NCBI RefSeq assembly: GCF_024763615.1
Contig: NC_077222.1
Coordinates: forward strand, 48,918,001-48,982,000
Origin: Phlebotomus papatasi
Lineage: Eukaryota; Arthropoda; Insecta; Diptera; Psychodidae
Reading direction: 5' to 3'
DNA length: 64,000 bases
The notes beneath the pieces were generated by a model. It was not told the DNA's origin. It saw only the letters and a program-made list of their open reading frames with translations, and did no database searches. This document shows, piece by piece, positions 12,636 through 24,480 of the stretch (positions within the stretch are counted from its first letter, which is position 1; each line of letters starts with the position of its first letter). A program made the position numbers and the translations under genes.

Positions 12636-12769
12636 GCCCTAGACACACTTACGACTTAAGCCGAGAGATAGCTTAGTGGAAAATGACAGAAATATGGTTT
12701 AATCATTATTTCGAATATAATTACACTAAGTCGTCTCTCGACTAATCCTCAAGTCTGTCAAGGCCCTAA
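12636..12769. mobile_element. MITE, CCCTAGACACACTTACGACTTAAG family, copy 1
   Basis: The left end is GCCCTAGACACACTTACGAC and the interior pairs ACTTAAGCCGAGAGA with its partner around GTCGTCTCTCG. The right end is a variant (CCTCAAGTCTGTCAAGGCCC) shared with the 59.2 kb copy. A retrotransposon fragment starts immediately to its right. Confidence 0.75.
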
Positions 12770-12773
12770 GAGT

Positions 12774-13080
12774 CGAGGAGCTGCTTCTTCGGGTCGAGAG
12801 ATCACAACTTCGATGGTATGGACATGTTCAACGCATGAACGAAGAAAGATTCCCCAGAAAAGCTATGCAAGCCATTGTGAGAAGACCTCGACCTCGAGGC
12901 AGGCCTAGGACAAGGTGGCTGAATCAAATTCAGGATCTTGCGTGGGAGCGCCTTGGGATCGAAATCGAACATCTTCCTGAAGTGGCGGAGGACCGACAGG
13001 CGTGGGCTGTTAACCTTGGTGTCATGGGCCCGCGACCCCAATAGGGATAAGCGGTTGAAAATGAATGAATGAATGAACAA
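12774..13080 (+). mobile_element. Non-LTR retrotransposon fragment, reverse transcriptase C-terminus
   Basis: An open frame runs from about 12774 to TAG at 13042-13044 and reads LRWYGHVQRMNEERFPRKAM, then RPRPRGRPRTRWLNQIQDLA and EVAEDRQAWAVNLG. The patterns 'LRWxGHVxRM' and 'RPRGRPxxRW' mark the extreme C-terminus of the endonuclease/reverse-transcriptase ORF in RTE/CR1/Jockey-type elements. After the stop comes a TGAA tandem tail (about 13059-13078), like the short-repeat 3' ends of such elements. The GC content is far above the surroundings. The copy is 5'-truncated, as most non-LTR insertions are. A second, broken copy lies at 59.3 kb. Confidence 0.85.
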
Positions 13081-14239
13081 TCAATTAAAATCCTTTACTA
13101 AGGCAAATAGGAAAAAAATACCACCTAGGAACTTTTCCGGGAAAATTTTCTGTTCTTTGATTCAATTTTGCACTAATTTTACAATTTTTCCAGATTTGAA
13201 GAAAAAAGTGCAAAGATATTCTTGTGGATTTGAAGGAAACTAAGTTTTTAATTTAAACTTATAGAGCAATGTCTCAATAAGGAAATATTCCTAAATCAAA
13301 AAGATCCTTACGATTTTGGTGATTTTGCATGGTTCAGGTAAGTTATAGTAATCAACAACAAAAAAAAAAACAGGAGCAGGGATCAAACAAGGGATCAAAG
13401 CTTAAAATTTCATTTGGAAATGTTCTGCAAGCATTCTGTTTAAAATTCATTATGATTCCATTTCTACGTCGATTTTTATGACCATAACATTTCTTAACGA
13501 GATTTCTAACAATATCACTTATTATATAATAAATGATTCCTGCTTCTAACAAAAGCTCATGATATTTGATCGGGCCCAAATTTCTCCAGAATGTGTTTCG
13601 TCATTCTCTGATCGCGAATGTGAGTGACTAAAAGACTTTGCCGGCCATTCATCTGTCTGTTCCTTTTTTTGGAGTTCAAACTTCGAAAAATTACATCCAA
13701 TTATACAATACAAAAAGTTAACTTAATTATCAAGAGATTCGGACGTAAAACTGTTTGAAATCCAACAATTTTTTGTTCCTTAATACTTATAATCATTATA
13801 AATTCCACAAAAAAAACCATCAATGATAAAGAATTTTGAAAAAACTAAGAGAAGCAATTGGTAATTTGAATATTGTAATAAGCAATTGGTAATTTCAAAA
13901 GACAAACTTGATCTAACCTGATAATTATTGTCAATAACCTTTTTTAAAAAGCAAAATCACTCAAATTTAAAAGTAACTCGATTGCAAAAAAGCCGATTGA
14001 ATAGCCTACTCTAAAAGGGAAATCGATTTGTGGTTTTCGATAAAAGTTTCTTCTGCCCTTCCTTCCCCTATTTTGAATACTCGCTTTTTCGTTTTCTATT
14101 TTCTTTTCTCAATTCAATTCAAATCAAACCACCGCTAAGGACGCTATAATCAAAAAGATTTTTTTTTTTCAATTTTGTAAGTGATTTAGCTCCGGCTCTA
14201 TGGCATTGATCAGGATGAAATTTTAATATGTTGTAGCTC
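13081..14239. other. AT-rich intergenic stretch, nothing coding
   Basis: No gene could be supported. The repeated phrase AGCAATTGGTAATTT occurs twice at about 13853 and 13881 as a short direct repeat. Confidence 0.4.
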
Positions 14240-14241
14240 TA

Positions 14242-14688
14242 CACTCAGTCCCGGAATTATGCACATTTTCGGGACCGAAAAAAAAAACTCGCGAAATTAC
14301 GCATCGAGAAAATTTGCATACCCTCAGGGGCTTTCTTTTGAGTAAATCGGCCATAGAACAAATTTCGCGCGGAGTAAAAGTAGTTCAAACAAAAATATTC
14401 AACTGTTTAAAAGAAATGCATTAACAAACAGTACATTTTGACCAGAGTTCTTCAATAGATGGTTAGAATATTTAAAAAATTTACATTAATAAAAGAAATT
14501 GAAGTTTTATTCTGAAAAAGAAGCACATTGTTTTCAAATTTCCCGCGTCACAAAATAGTATACATTCAGGCGTATTTCAAAAATGACTTCACGAATTTAA
14601 CCCCAAATGGTAGGCAAACTTGCATAATTGTATGTGCATAATTCCGTCAGGTGCATAGTCCCGAAGGACTTAAAGCCGGGACTGAGTG
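14242..14688. mobile_element. MITE with CACTCAGTCCCGG inverted ends
   Basis: The left end CACTCAGTCCCGGAATTATG is mirrored by CCGGGACTGAGTG on the right, flanked by TA. Inside, near both ends, GCATAATT/GCACAT phrases recur in inverted order. It is about 447 bp with no transposase. No second copy was seen in the window. Confidence 0.75.
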
Positions 14689-15007
14689 TACTTCATATCC
14701 ATCAAAAGCCTTCATTTCTAAGTGACATTAAAAATTCGACACGTGTGATGGTCTCGACTCTGACAATTCCATATGAAAATTACGTTCGAATCTCAGGAGA
14801 GCTTTTTCGAAAATACGCGTCTGTAACCGAGACATTACCAACTCACGTGACCCACGTAGTATTACTAGAAATATCAGAAGTCATTTTCTGGAAATTCAAA
14901 TGACAATGAATTTTATTAAACAAGTCAACTAAAATGAATTGTATTTGCATATTTTTGTGGATTTTGTAGATGGACAAGTTAGTTGACTAGCAGAAACCAA
15001 ATAAATA

Positions 15008-15417
15008 GGGTAAGTGTGCCAAATTTCGGCATAGTTGTATGCAAGTGCCAAAGTCTCAAGTTTGAAATGTAATATATTTAATAGAAATTGATTGTTTTTA
15101 TCCTTCTTCTGAAAGAGTGTTGCTTGGAACCTTGTAGACAGTTTATCGTCTTTATTTACTTTAAAATCATTCTTAATACATTTTAAAATGAATAAAAATG
15201 TAGATATGGCTTTGGTGCCCTATTTCGGCCACCTTTATTCTCAAAGTTCCTTGCCCTTCGGGAATTCTTGCAATATCTTTTTCACGTAATCTCGTTTATC
15301 GAAGCTACATTTTTTTGTTATTCTTTTGCATTGTATAATCTCTAGAGTATGTAAAAACTAAAAATTCATGGAAATTCGAGGAACAAAAAAGGTGGCCGGA
15401 ATTTGGCACACTTACCC
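15008..15417. mobile_element. MITE, GGGTAAGTGTGCCAAATTTCGG family, copy 1
   Basis: GGGTAAGTGTGCCAAATTTC at the left is mirrored by GAATTTGGCACACTTACCC at the right, with TA on each side. The 410-bp body is shared with copies at 34.7, 37.4, 42.5 and 56.1 kb. The phrase GTATGCAAGTGCCAAAGTCTC near the left end is conserved among them. It is non-coding and mariner-type by its TA target. Confidence 0.9.
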
Positions 15418-15624
15418 TATCCAGAAATATTTGCTAAATTATTTATTTCCAAAATTTCAACTTTTCTTACAACCCTAATTGCTCAGTTTGCTATCACTTG
15501 ATGTCTTGTGTGTTTCTTTCTCAATGAAATTTTTAGTGGGGGAGCTATTTATTTATTCATTGTATTACTGAGGGGATATCAAGTGAAAACAGGTAAGTAA
15601 AGTTCAGGGGCAGTGGCCAGCATC

Positions 15625-16341
15625 TCAGGCATGTTTCTTTTTCAGCACCACTACGCGACGAGTACGATCAGATGGCGCAAATCTGATGGATAGCGGCGGT
15701 TGCGACCCTGCGGTTTGAGGACCTCGGACTGAGCGCTCAGAGTTCTCCAGGCAGGGAGCATGTCTTCTTCGGATGAGATCTTGTCTCTGGGTCCTAAAGG
15801 TGGATAGATCCTCTCGACGACGGAGCTCTAGCTCTCTAGCGAGCCTTCCCCTACGGTGAGTTCGACGGTGAGGGCGACGATGAGGCCGGCTAGAGGTTTG
15901 GTGAGAACCTTGCGGCTGTCTCGACGTGATTATCTCTCCCTCTGAATCTGAGGGTAGAAAGGAGGTGCCCTGGATGGTATTTGGGGCTTTCCTGTGGGCG
16001 TTAGTAACGCCTCTGCTTTGTTCTCTTCGTTCCACCTCAGCCCGCTGCTCCCTCCTGGGAAGTGATCGACGTTCAGTGCGTGACCGGGATCGGGATTCCT
16101 CCTGGACCAGACGCAGTGAATTAAGGCGAGAGATTCTACCCAATTGGAAGTCGTAAGAGTTTTCCCACTGTCTGGGCACCGGAGACTTTGGATACAACGG
16201 AGTTCTAGGCACTGCAAGTGAAGGGGAAAGATACGTTAGGGGAGTATATTTGTCGTTCGCGCACAGGAGAGGGGCAACAACCTCGATCTCTTCCCGTAGG
16301 GCCAGCAAAGGGGGCAAATGCCTCGACTCTTTTTCTGGCAA
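15625..16341 (-). mobile_element. Basic Arg/Ser-rich ORF, probable transposable-element remnant
   Basis: An uninterrupted 238-codon frame sits in a GC-rich island (about 15.6-16.6 kb) in very AT-rich DNA. It lacks an ATG at its 5' end (opens near TTG). Residues are rich in Arg, Ser and His, with RSRSRTERRSLPRREQR and PHRRPHRRTHRR. Such basic, low-complexity composition fits a Gag-like nucleic-acid-binding protein, but no zinc knuckle or polymerase motif is seen. The 16.38-16.64 kb sequence upstream on the same strand could be an LTR or leader. The family is unassigned, and a host exon cannot be excluded. Confidence 0.4.
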
Positions 16342-16640
16342 TTAGGAAGGGGGCAAAAGCCTCGGACTCTTCCTATTACAAAGGAATGTAACCAAACAAA
16401 AAGTATTATTCACTTACTCTTCAGCTATGAATTATATCGCTGTCTGTAGTGAAGCACAAATCTGTTTGGCGCTTTACCCAAAGGTACCATTCAAGCCAGC
16501 GTTCCCATCACGTCTAGCCAGAGGCCATATGTTGTTCTCCCGACGTATAGCTTAACCTTCAAAATTCAATCTGCCACCTCGTTTCCCCCAAAATTTGTGC
16601 CAAAACCCTCCCTCAAAAGGGTTTTGACACAACAATATCA

Positions 16641-17160
16641 TTAACCCTTTAACGACGAGACCTTTTTACGAACTGAAAATCAACAATAAAAATTTAACTG
16701 AAGAAGATAATCAATGATAAGTCTTATATCTAACCTTGGAAAGTCCAACAGAGTCTGATTCGGTGTATTTTGTGGTTCTATGAACGATAGGGACAAAAAT
16801 AGCCCATAAATTTAAGTAATTTTTCTGACAATACTAATGAATAATATTTTTTGCTTTATTGAAAAATATTACGTATGAGTATTGTAGTTCTTATTGCCAA
16901 AAGGGTTTTTGGAGAAAAAAAATTGTAAGTATAAAAAATAAATAAAATCAATTATGAATATGAGAATTTAAAAATTCGCCATTTTTGAGCTTAAATTTTA
17001 CTACATAGCAAATAGCTAGACTTGAAAAATAAATTCTAGATTCCTTCAACCTTCTACTTTACAATTATGTACAGATATAAGTAAAAATTAAGTTTAGGTA
17101 GTCAGGAAAAATTATTTTATTTATGGGACACCGGTGTTCCAATCGTCCTTAAAGGGTTAA
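16641..17160. mobile_element. PiggyBac-like MITE (TTAA target), copy 1
   Basis: The element is bounded by TTAACCCTTTAACGACGAGA and ATCGTCCTTAAAGGGTTAA. The inverted repeat CCCTTTAAGGACGA sits next to TTAA at both ends, the target specificity of piggyBac transposases. The 520-bp interior has no transposase ORF. Its right end (GGGACACCGGTGTTCC, then TCGTCC) matches the left end of the 28.2 kb copy. Confidence 0.8.
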
Positions 17161-20010
17161 GTAGAGATTTCATTAAAAGAATACAAGAATTGCATTTTCG
17201 AACTCGTATGATAATGACAAAATAGAGCTCGATTTGGCATTCTCAGATTTTAAACTCACATGCTAAAACAGCAAAAATCCAAAAACAGAGCACAAAAAGA
17301 CGTTATTTAAGGTTTAAAATCTTTTCTTATATATTTCATCATCATCTGCTTATCATCATCAGTAATAATAATTGATAATATATTTTCCATGTCTATTATA
17401 CAATATTTATAAAAAAGTAAAATTTGTACATATTGCACACTCCAATATATAATTTCTATTTTAATTCATCTGTTAATTACTTTCCTTTCATATTTTTTTC
17501 TTCTTTAATTTATATACTTTTTTTTTCTTTAATATTTATCTGCATTACAATATTCACTTAATTCTTTCTTTTTTTTGTGTTGTGTTATCGTACATTATTC
17601 TATTACTTTCATCATCTTTAATATGTATTTTCATCTATTTCTTCTTTTTTTTTAAATATATTATTAGTATTTTCTATATTTTCTCTTTTTCTCTCACTTT
17701 TTTTCATTTCTCAACTACCAGACTACAACATTTTTTCATCTCATATTTTTCTGTTTTTTTTTTTTCTTATTTGATTTTCTTACCTAAAATTGTGTAGTAC
17801 TTTTTCTTTTAATTTTCTGTGATTCTAATTATGATCTCTGTTTTAATTTATTAAATTATCGTGTGAGATGAATAGTCACAAATGATTCTTTCGAACTTTC
17901 TCTTCTCTTTGCCTTGCATTCAGCATCTTCATGCACTTCATACTCTCATTCGGTGAGAATTAAACTGAGGAATTGTTTTCTTATATCATTCTTGTATGCA
18001 TTAAAAGTGTTGGTTTGTTTTTCTGTTCTTTAAATAACTTCTTGTAATTCTTCTTTAAATAGCACTATAGAGTAAGTTGTAAAAAAAAAGGGATATAACA
18101 ACAAATTAAAAAAAAACAGCTAAAGTTAATTTAAATCTACAAATGTTTGCTCATTCTCACTACAGTTAAGAGGTTTTAGTGGCTACTGACAAAATATCTT
18201 GAAAATTAGCTAAAAAGAAAAAAGAAAGATATACTGCAACTTATCGAGGTGTTTTTTTTATACAGTTTGTATTTTTAAAAACAAAAATCTTAGAGATTAG
18301 ATGATATTTAAATTACTTTTTCACTTGCTCGATTTTCTGTATAAAAAATACGTTTTCTTCACTATTTTTTTTTGCATTTTCTTTTTAAATGTTGCTGACC
18401 TCTCAAAATGAAGTATAGTTCTTTTTTTTTTAATTAGACCCTTAAATTGTAAATTCTTTTCTTCTTTCATACTCTGTTTTCTATAAGAAATAACGAAGAA
18501 AAAAATCTTTCACTATATTCTTATTCGCTATTGTAGAGACTTTTTGCAATTTCTTTTGCAATTTCTTTTACGTCACTGTGGATTTTCTCGGAGTTCACTG
18601 AAACAAGATTGATAAAATTAATTTTCTTTTTTTGCACAATTTCTTTCAAAAAAATAAATTTATTTTAATGAGCCTTCTGTCGTTGTTCCAAGAGATATTC
18701 ATTTTTTTTCATTTTACTTCTTTTAAATTCCTTTCAATGTAGCTGTTGTTATTTTTTTTTAAATAGTATAATTATGGAAATGTTATTCAAATTCACATTG
18801 AGAATTTTTAATCTAATTTTGCAAAATGTTTCTGCATTTTTTTTTTAATTTAAAAAGTAATTTAATCGCATGAAACTAAAAATTTCTTGTACGAAATTGC
18901 ATACAACTAAGAAATTCTTCATAAACTAATTGCATGCAATTATCCCAAGGATATTGATAGTTTTATGTGATTACTTCTTTCATTTTGCAAAAAAAAAACA
19001 ATCTTTTGATTAAATAATTGTGCTGAAAAATGCAATTTGTCATCGTTCAGTAACATTACTGCAAAAAAACAAATCAATCGGCAGTTCTTTCCAATGTTTT
19101 GCAAAAGAAAACATCAAATTAGATGGCAGTTTGAATTTAGCACTATAAATCTCTCCATTTTGTTTTTTACATGATTTATCTATTCATTGTTGGTGAATTA
19201 CAACATCAATTGCGGCAGTTTTATTTCATATGTCTTCTCAATCAATCCAAAACCCCCGGAAACTGCATTATTCAGCACATTTTCTACTACAATGAACTTG
19301 CAAAGATATCTTGCAACATTATTATTTTTTTTGAATTTTAAAATTACAATTATTTCTCTTAAATTTATAAGTGAATGAAAATTTTTATCTCATTTCTTTT
19401 TAATATTTTTTTTTTAATGTCAATCCTTGACGTGAAAAAAGAGCACCGTGATCAGTCGTTAACGTCTTTCTAATATTCTTTTTTTTATATTTTTAATAAT
19501 TTTTATCTCAATTTTTCGCCGTGTTTTTTTTTTGGTAGGAAAAGGAAATAATTTTTTCGAGTTCGCATTTTTGTAGAAGATTTACTCTGACCGAGAAAGA
19601 AAAGCCAATTTGGACCCGATTTGGGTTAAGTCTTTAAGATTTTCTTTTTTTTTTCCATAATCTAATTATTAAAATTTCGAATTTTTATCGCTTTTTTGAC
19701 CGTATTTTTTCTCATGTAAAATTTTTTTTGCGTAATAAAAAATGAATATCGTGGTGTTATTGTGATAAATAAAATCACTTTTTTTTTCAAAATTCTTATT
19801 CAACGGTGCTCATTAAAAAACCACCCTCTAATCAATTTTTTATCTTGCGAAAATTTCATTCGATTTTATCGATTTTTTTTCTTTTCATCGGTTAAAACTA
19901 CTGTTTTCTTTTAAAATGTAAATTTTTCACTCAATTATTTCACTAAAGAATTGCTACAATTTTTAACAAATCTTTTCTTTCCATAATTATCTGGCTTATA
20001 CCGCTACAGA
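17161..20010. other. T-rich (plus strand) block without genes
   Basis: From about 17.3 to 19.9 kb the plus strand is dominated by T runs, with few G. ORFs such as 17582-17797 are products of this bias (Phe/Ser/Ile/Leu-rich). I see no MITE here, in contrast to neighbouring DNA. It may be part of a long untranslated or intronic transcript region; the direction is undetermined. Confidence 0.5.
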
Positions 20011-20173
20011 ATTATTCACATGCCATTGAACATTTAATGTTATAAAATATTTTAGCCGTTTCGCATTCTCTGATTGGCTTAGGCTTTGAATACTTCCAAG
20101 GCTCAGACCAATCAGTAAACCCGGTGGGACTAAAATATTTCATACGATAAAATGCTTAATTACAAGTGAATAA
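20011..20173. mobile_element. MITE, TGATTGGCT family, copy 2
   Basis: ATTATTCACATGCC at the left is mirrored by TACAAGTGAATAA at the right. The inner arms TAAAATATTTTAG and CTAAAATATTTCATA also pair. The centre CTGATTGGCTTAGGCTTTGA pairs with CTCAGACCAATCAG. The copy is close to the 22.76 kb one in layout and length. Confidence 0.7.
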
Positions 20174-20443
20174 AGTTTAATTCTCTGATTTATCTTGGAG
20201 GTTATCTTTACATTTGAGGTTATGTTAGACCTAACCTAAAAAAAGCTATGTGAGGATTAAGTTTCAAAATTTTTTCTGTTGGAGCATATAATTAGGTTAA
20301 ACATGTAACATGTAACAAATTACAAAATATATGAGGCACTTAAAGCAAAAATGAAAGGAAATGCATATACGATACTATTTTGTTTTTGCTCTTAGTACCT
20401 CATACAACCAATTGATTCAGATCATTTAGATTTAGCCTGTAAT

Positions 20444-20635
20444 GTCCTAAACACACTACGACTTAGGTCGAGAGGCGGCTTAACATAATTATAACCAAAA
20501 TAATGATTAGATTACATTTCCATCGGTTTCTAACTAATCTGTTTCTCGGCTTAAACTGATGGGAATTTAGTCAAATCATTACTTTGATTATATTTACATT
20601 AGGTCGTCTTTCGGTTTAAGTCGTAAGTGTAGGGC
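20444..20635. mobile_element. MITE, CCCTARACACACTTACGACTTAAG family, copy 2
   Basis: The left end GTCCTAAACACACTACGAC is mirrored by AAGTCGTAAGTGTAGGGC. The inner phrases GGTCGAGAGGCGGCTTA and TAGGTCGTCTTTCGG also form inverted arms. The 192-bp length exceeds the 134-bp copies because the central part is duplicated or longer. Confidence 0.75.
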
Positions 20636-22760
20636 ATAAGACAGCTGCGACCAATCATTAATTGATCCCGAAGGAATATCTAAACAGTTCATGGTTAGGT
20701 TGAGACCGAAAAAGTAACAATTTTCTGATATTTTTCTCGAAGAGTCTGCATTCTTGCACCAAATTCTAACCTCAAAAACAAAACCAGGAAACTTCAAAAC
20801 AAGATTACTTTTTCTTTGAAGTTTTGATTCACTTTAGTAGGGTGGAGTTATTCATTGTGGACGTTGTATACTTATGGACAGCTCAGAAAAATCTTAAATT
20901 TTTATATAAAATAGATTTCGAAAAAATCATAAAATAAGCAGTTTATAATGTGTTTTACAATTTTGTTATTTTTCGAAATCTGTTTTAGGTAAGAATTTTA
21001 GATTTTTTCAAGCTGCCCATAAGTGTATATCGTTCATAAGTGATGACACCACCCTATGCGGTAATATGTTGATTTGATACTTTGATCAAATTTCTTAGAT
21101 TAGAATTTAGAAGTTAACGCAAAAATATTTAAAACTAAAATATAAAAAAAATTGAATTGATGGTAAAAATCGCTTCTCTTTGAATGCCTTTCTCTTTAAT
21201 GCTCCAAATATACGCTTGCTTTTTGTGAGGTTAGAATCGACATAACCTCACATTTCAAACAAAATAACCTCTTAGACAAATGTGAGAATAAAAGCCCGTT
21301 CCAGTATTTTTTTACAAGGATCATTAAGATCAATTCATGTGACTTTTGTTCCTGGATTTTTCCTCAAAAGTCGTATCAGTTTTACTCTTATTTACTTTTT
21401 TTTCATCTTTCCCAACTCTGCAATCCCTTACATTCTTTTGCCTTTTTTGTTTCTCCAAAGTTCAAAGCTAAAAAACTGTGGCAGTAATATATTTCAATGT
21501 TTAAAATATTTATTTCTCCATGATGTTTTTTTTTTATGCTAAATTTTGAAAAAATGCATGCAATTTAATTTCGATTTCTTTAACTTTTGCAATAGCTACA
21601 ACATTCAGTTAATAAGTCTCTATCGCATTTAATAGTTATATTATGTCTCTAATATGAAAAAATCTACAATTTATGCGGTGCAAGTTGAAGAAAGACTTCG
21701 TTTATTTATTTATTTTTTTCAATAAAATCATGGCAGTGTCATATTATTTCACTTTTAATTCAGAAAACAAATCAATTCTACGCTTAAAAAATGTTAGAAA
21801 AAACAATGGTGACAGTTATTATGTTGAATTTACTTCAACAATTTTATTTTTTTTTAATTTTCTTATATTGACGTATTTGTGCGATTTCGTTCAGAGAGAA
21901 TTTATTGATTTTTTTTTCATCTCTAATATTTCTCATTTTATTAATTCTATTTACTAAAATGGTTTATAGCAATTGAAAGCGGCAAAAAGCATTTAATTAG
22001 TTACTTGTTTTCTTGTTCTAATAATGATTTCACTTTATAGTAGTATTGTTCTTTAATGTGCTCGCGGGAATAAGAGAGAGATATTAGATGTTTTTTTTTT
22101 AATGTAGTTCTTATGAAAGAAAACTGACACGACATTTAACGTATTTGAATCTTAATTTTTTTCTGCTATTCACCTTAAGTAAGAAATATTTCATTTTTAT
22201 CTCAAAAATGCTTTTGTTACGTGACACAACTATAGTAATGCATATTTTATTTAGTAGTTCTTCTTGTCTCATTAAATTTACTTTTATGCACTTTTTCTCT
22301 ACTAGAGTTGTAAAATGTTTTTTATGACACTCATTGTTGTTTTTTTTCTTCATCATTTGAATCTCTATTATTCAAAAAGATGTTTATTTTACATAATATT
22401 TCATCCACTTGGTAGATCTTTTAGTTGTTGTTTTTTTTCTTGCTTTATAATATCTCGACGTATGTGTCGTTTATTTTTATCGAAAAAGAGTATATAAGAT
22501 GGCAGTGTAGTGAAATTAAATTCACTTGCAATCGTTTAAAAGAATTTTCACCAAAAAAAAATATAATCAGAAAAATTCACAATTTGGGGGCAAGTTTCTG
22601 AAGAATATTAAAGAATGAAAAAAATGTACAATATTTCGAGAAATTACTAAAGTGCTTGTTTTATTTTATTCCATTGAAAAATTGGACAAAATTTACTTCT
22701 CATGAGATTATCGCGACAATTTCGGTGGCTGATGATTTTGAAAACTATTTCACTTAAGCA
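20636..22760. other. Intergenic stretch, T-rich from 21.28 to 22.56 kb
   Basis: There is no gene. An AGGTTA palindrome lies at 21225-21250 (GTGAGGTTAGAATCGACATA followed by ACCTCAC). At 20838-21055 two similar phrases, CTTATGGACAGCTCAGAAAA and CAAGCTGCCCATAAGTG, form inverted arms, each beside AATTTATATAA/TTAGATTTTT and TTTCGAAAAA-type words. A decayed MITE of about 220 bp is possible. Confidence 0.35.
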
Positions 22761-22913
22761 TCATTCACACGTAATTCAATATTTATTCGTATAAAATATT
22801 TCAGTCTATCTTATCCTCTGATTGGCTGAAGTTTTGAAAGCTGTCAAACTTTAACCAATCAAGGCATAGGCTAAAATATATCACAGAATTAAATACTTTT
22901 TCACGTGTGAATA
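22761..22913. mobile_element. MITE, TGATTGGCT family, copy 3
   Basis: CATTCACACGTAATTCAATA at the left is mirrored by TTTTTCACGTGTGAATAG at the right. The core TCTGATTGGCTGAAGTTTTG with CTTTAACCAATCA is the family hairpin, and TATAAAATATTTCAG/GCTAAAATATA pair inside it. Confidence 0.75.
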
Positions 22914-23559
22914 GAATATTACCAAGAACGTTGTAAACGTCATTACTAATTCTAATATCAATATTTTCGCTATAACTTGAAATTAATATTTTCCAAAGAA
23001 TTTTTACTGATTTTTAGTTATTTTACTGACAAAGGCTAAGATGGGATAATTCGGAATCATTTCTATTTTGGAATTTTGAGATTTTCTCATTGTTTTAAAT
23101 GCTCAAAGAGAAAAAGAAAGCCACGAAGAAGTACAAGCCTTTAAATTCGACAGTATACTTCTTCATTGTTTTTCCCTTTTGACATCTAAAACTGACAAGG
23201 ACTGACTTAAAGACTGATTCTACATAATAAAAAAATATATAATTTTGAACATTTTAGATTTTATTTTGACATTCAAATAAATTATTTTTTGTAATATAGA
23301 ATTCTTGCAAAGATTATTCCAATCTATCGATGTATTACCAAAATCGTGCAGATTTGTCGATTTCTTGGGAAAATATTGCCGATCTGTAGATTTTTGACAA
23401 CAAATCAACCCTGATTTGCCGAGAATTACTTATTCATCCAAAAAATTGAAGTGTCTTTAGTTACCGGATTCTTATGGATCCCTAAAAGTTTCTTGATAGT
23501 GTTTTCCGACAATTTTTCGGTTTTGAAAATGGATTCTCCTGGAGTTTCTAGAACCTGAG

Positions 23560-24480
23560 AAGATTCCAAAGTGTCTCCTTAGAGTTTCTAAGGTTTCCCA
23601 GTGCGCCCCATGGATTCTCAAGTACTCTTTGTTTGTTTCTTCTCTAGAGTTTGTCTCTTCTCTAGAGTAATTTGCATTTCAAACAGTTCTTTGTAAGTTT
23701 CTAGGCTTCCTATGTTTTCTCGTCAGTTTCTCGGTTTTACAAGTGTTCCTATTGAGTTTCTAATGGTTTTCCAACACCCCATGAGGTCCTAAGTGTTCCT
23801 TGTCGGAATTTCGGATTCTCAAGTGTTTTTAATATGCTCTGCGAGATCCCAAGTGTTCTAGGCTTCCTGTGCTTTCTCGTCAGTTTCTCAGTTTCCTAAG
23901 TGTTCCTATTGAGTATCAAATCGTTTTCTATAACCCCATGAGGTCCTGAATGTTCACTGTCGGAATTTCGGATTCTCAAGAGTTTTTAATATGCTCTGCG
24001 AGATCCCAAGTGTTCTAGGCTTCCTGTGCTTTCTCGTCAGTTTCTCAGTTTCCTAAGTGTTCCTATTGAGTTTCTAACGGTTTTCTAACACCCCATGAGG
24101 TCCTAAGTGTTCCTTGTCGGAATTTCGGATTTTCAAGTGTTTTTAACATATTCTGCGAGTTCTCAAGTGTTCTAGGCTTCCTATGTTTTCTCGTCAGTTT
24201 TTCAGTTTCCTAAGTGTTCCTATTGGGTTTCTAACGATTTTCTAACATCCCATGAGGTCCTAAGTGTTCCTTGACGGAATTTCGGATTATCAAGTGTTCT
24301 TAACATGTACTGCGAGTTCTCAAGTGTTCTAGGCTTCCTATGTTTTCTCGTCAGTTTCTCGGTTTTACAAGTGTTCCTATTGGGTTCCTAACGGTTTTCT
24401 AACACCCCATGGGGTCCTTAGTTTTCCCTGTCGATTTTTCGGATTCTCAAGTGTTCTTAATATGCTCTGAGAGGTCTCAA
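23560..24480. repeat. 157-bp tandem repeat array (about six units)
   Basis: The word TTCTCGTCAGTTTCTC recurs with CGTCAG at 23721, 23879, 24035, 24192 and 24349, spacings of 158, 156, 157 and 157. Each unit contains about five degenerate 30-bp subunits built on CTCAAGTGTTC / CCTAAGTGTTCC. No strand keeps an open frame. This is a local minisatellite with higher-order structure. Confidence 0.9.

Noticed and set aside
12802..13080. 92-codon minus-strand ORF at 12.8-13.1 kb
   Set aside because: It is the reverse of the retrotransposon reverse-transcriptase fragment, which reads convincingly on the plus strand.
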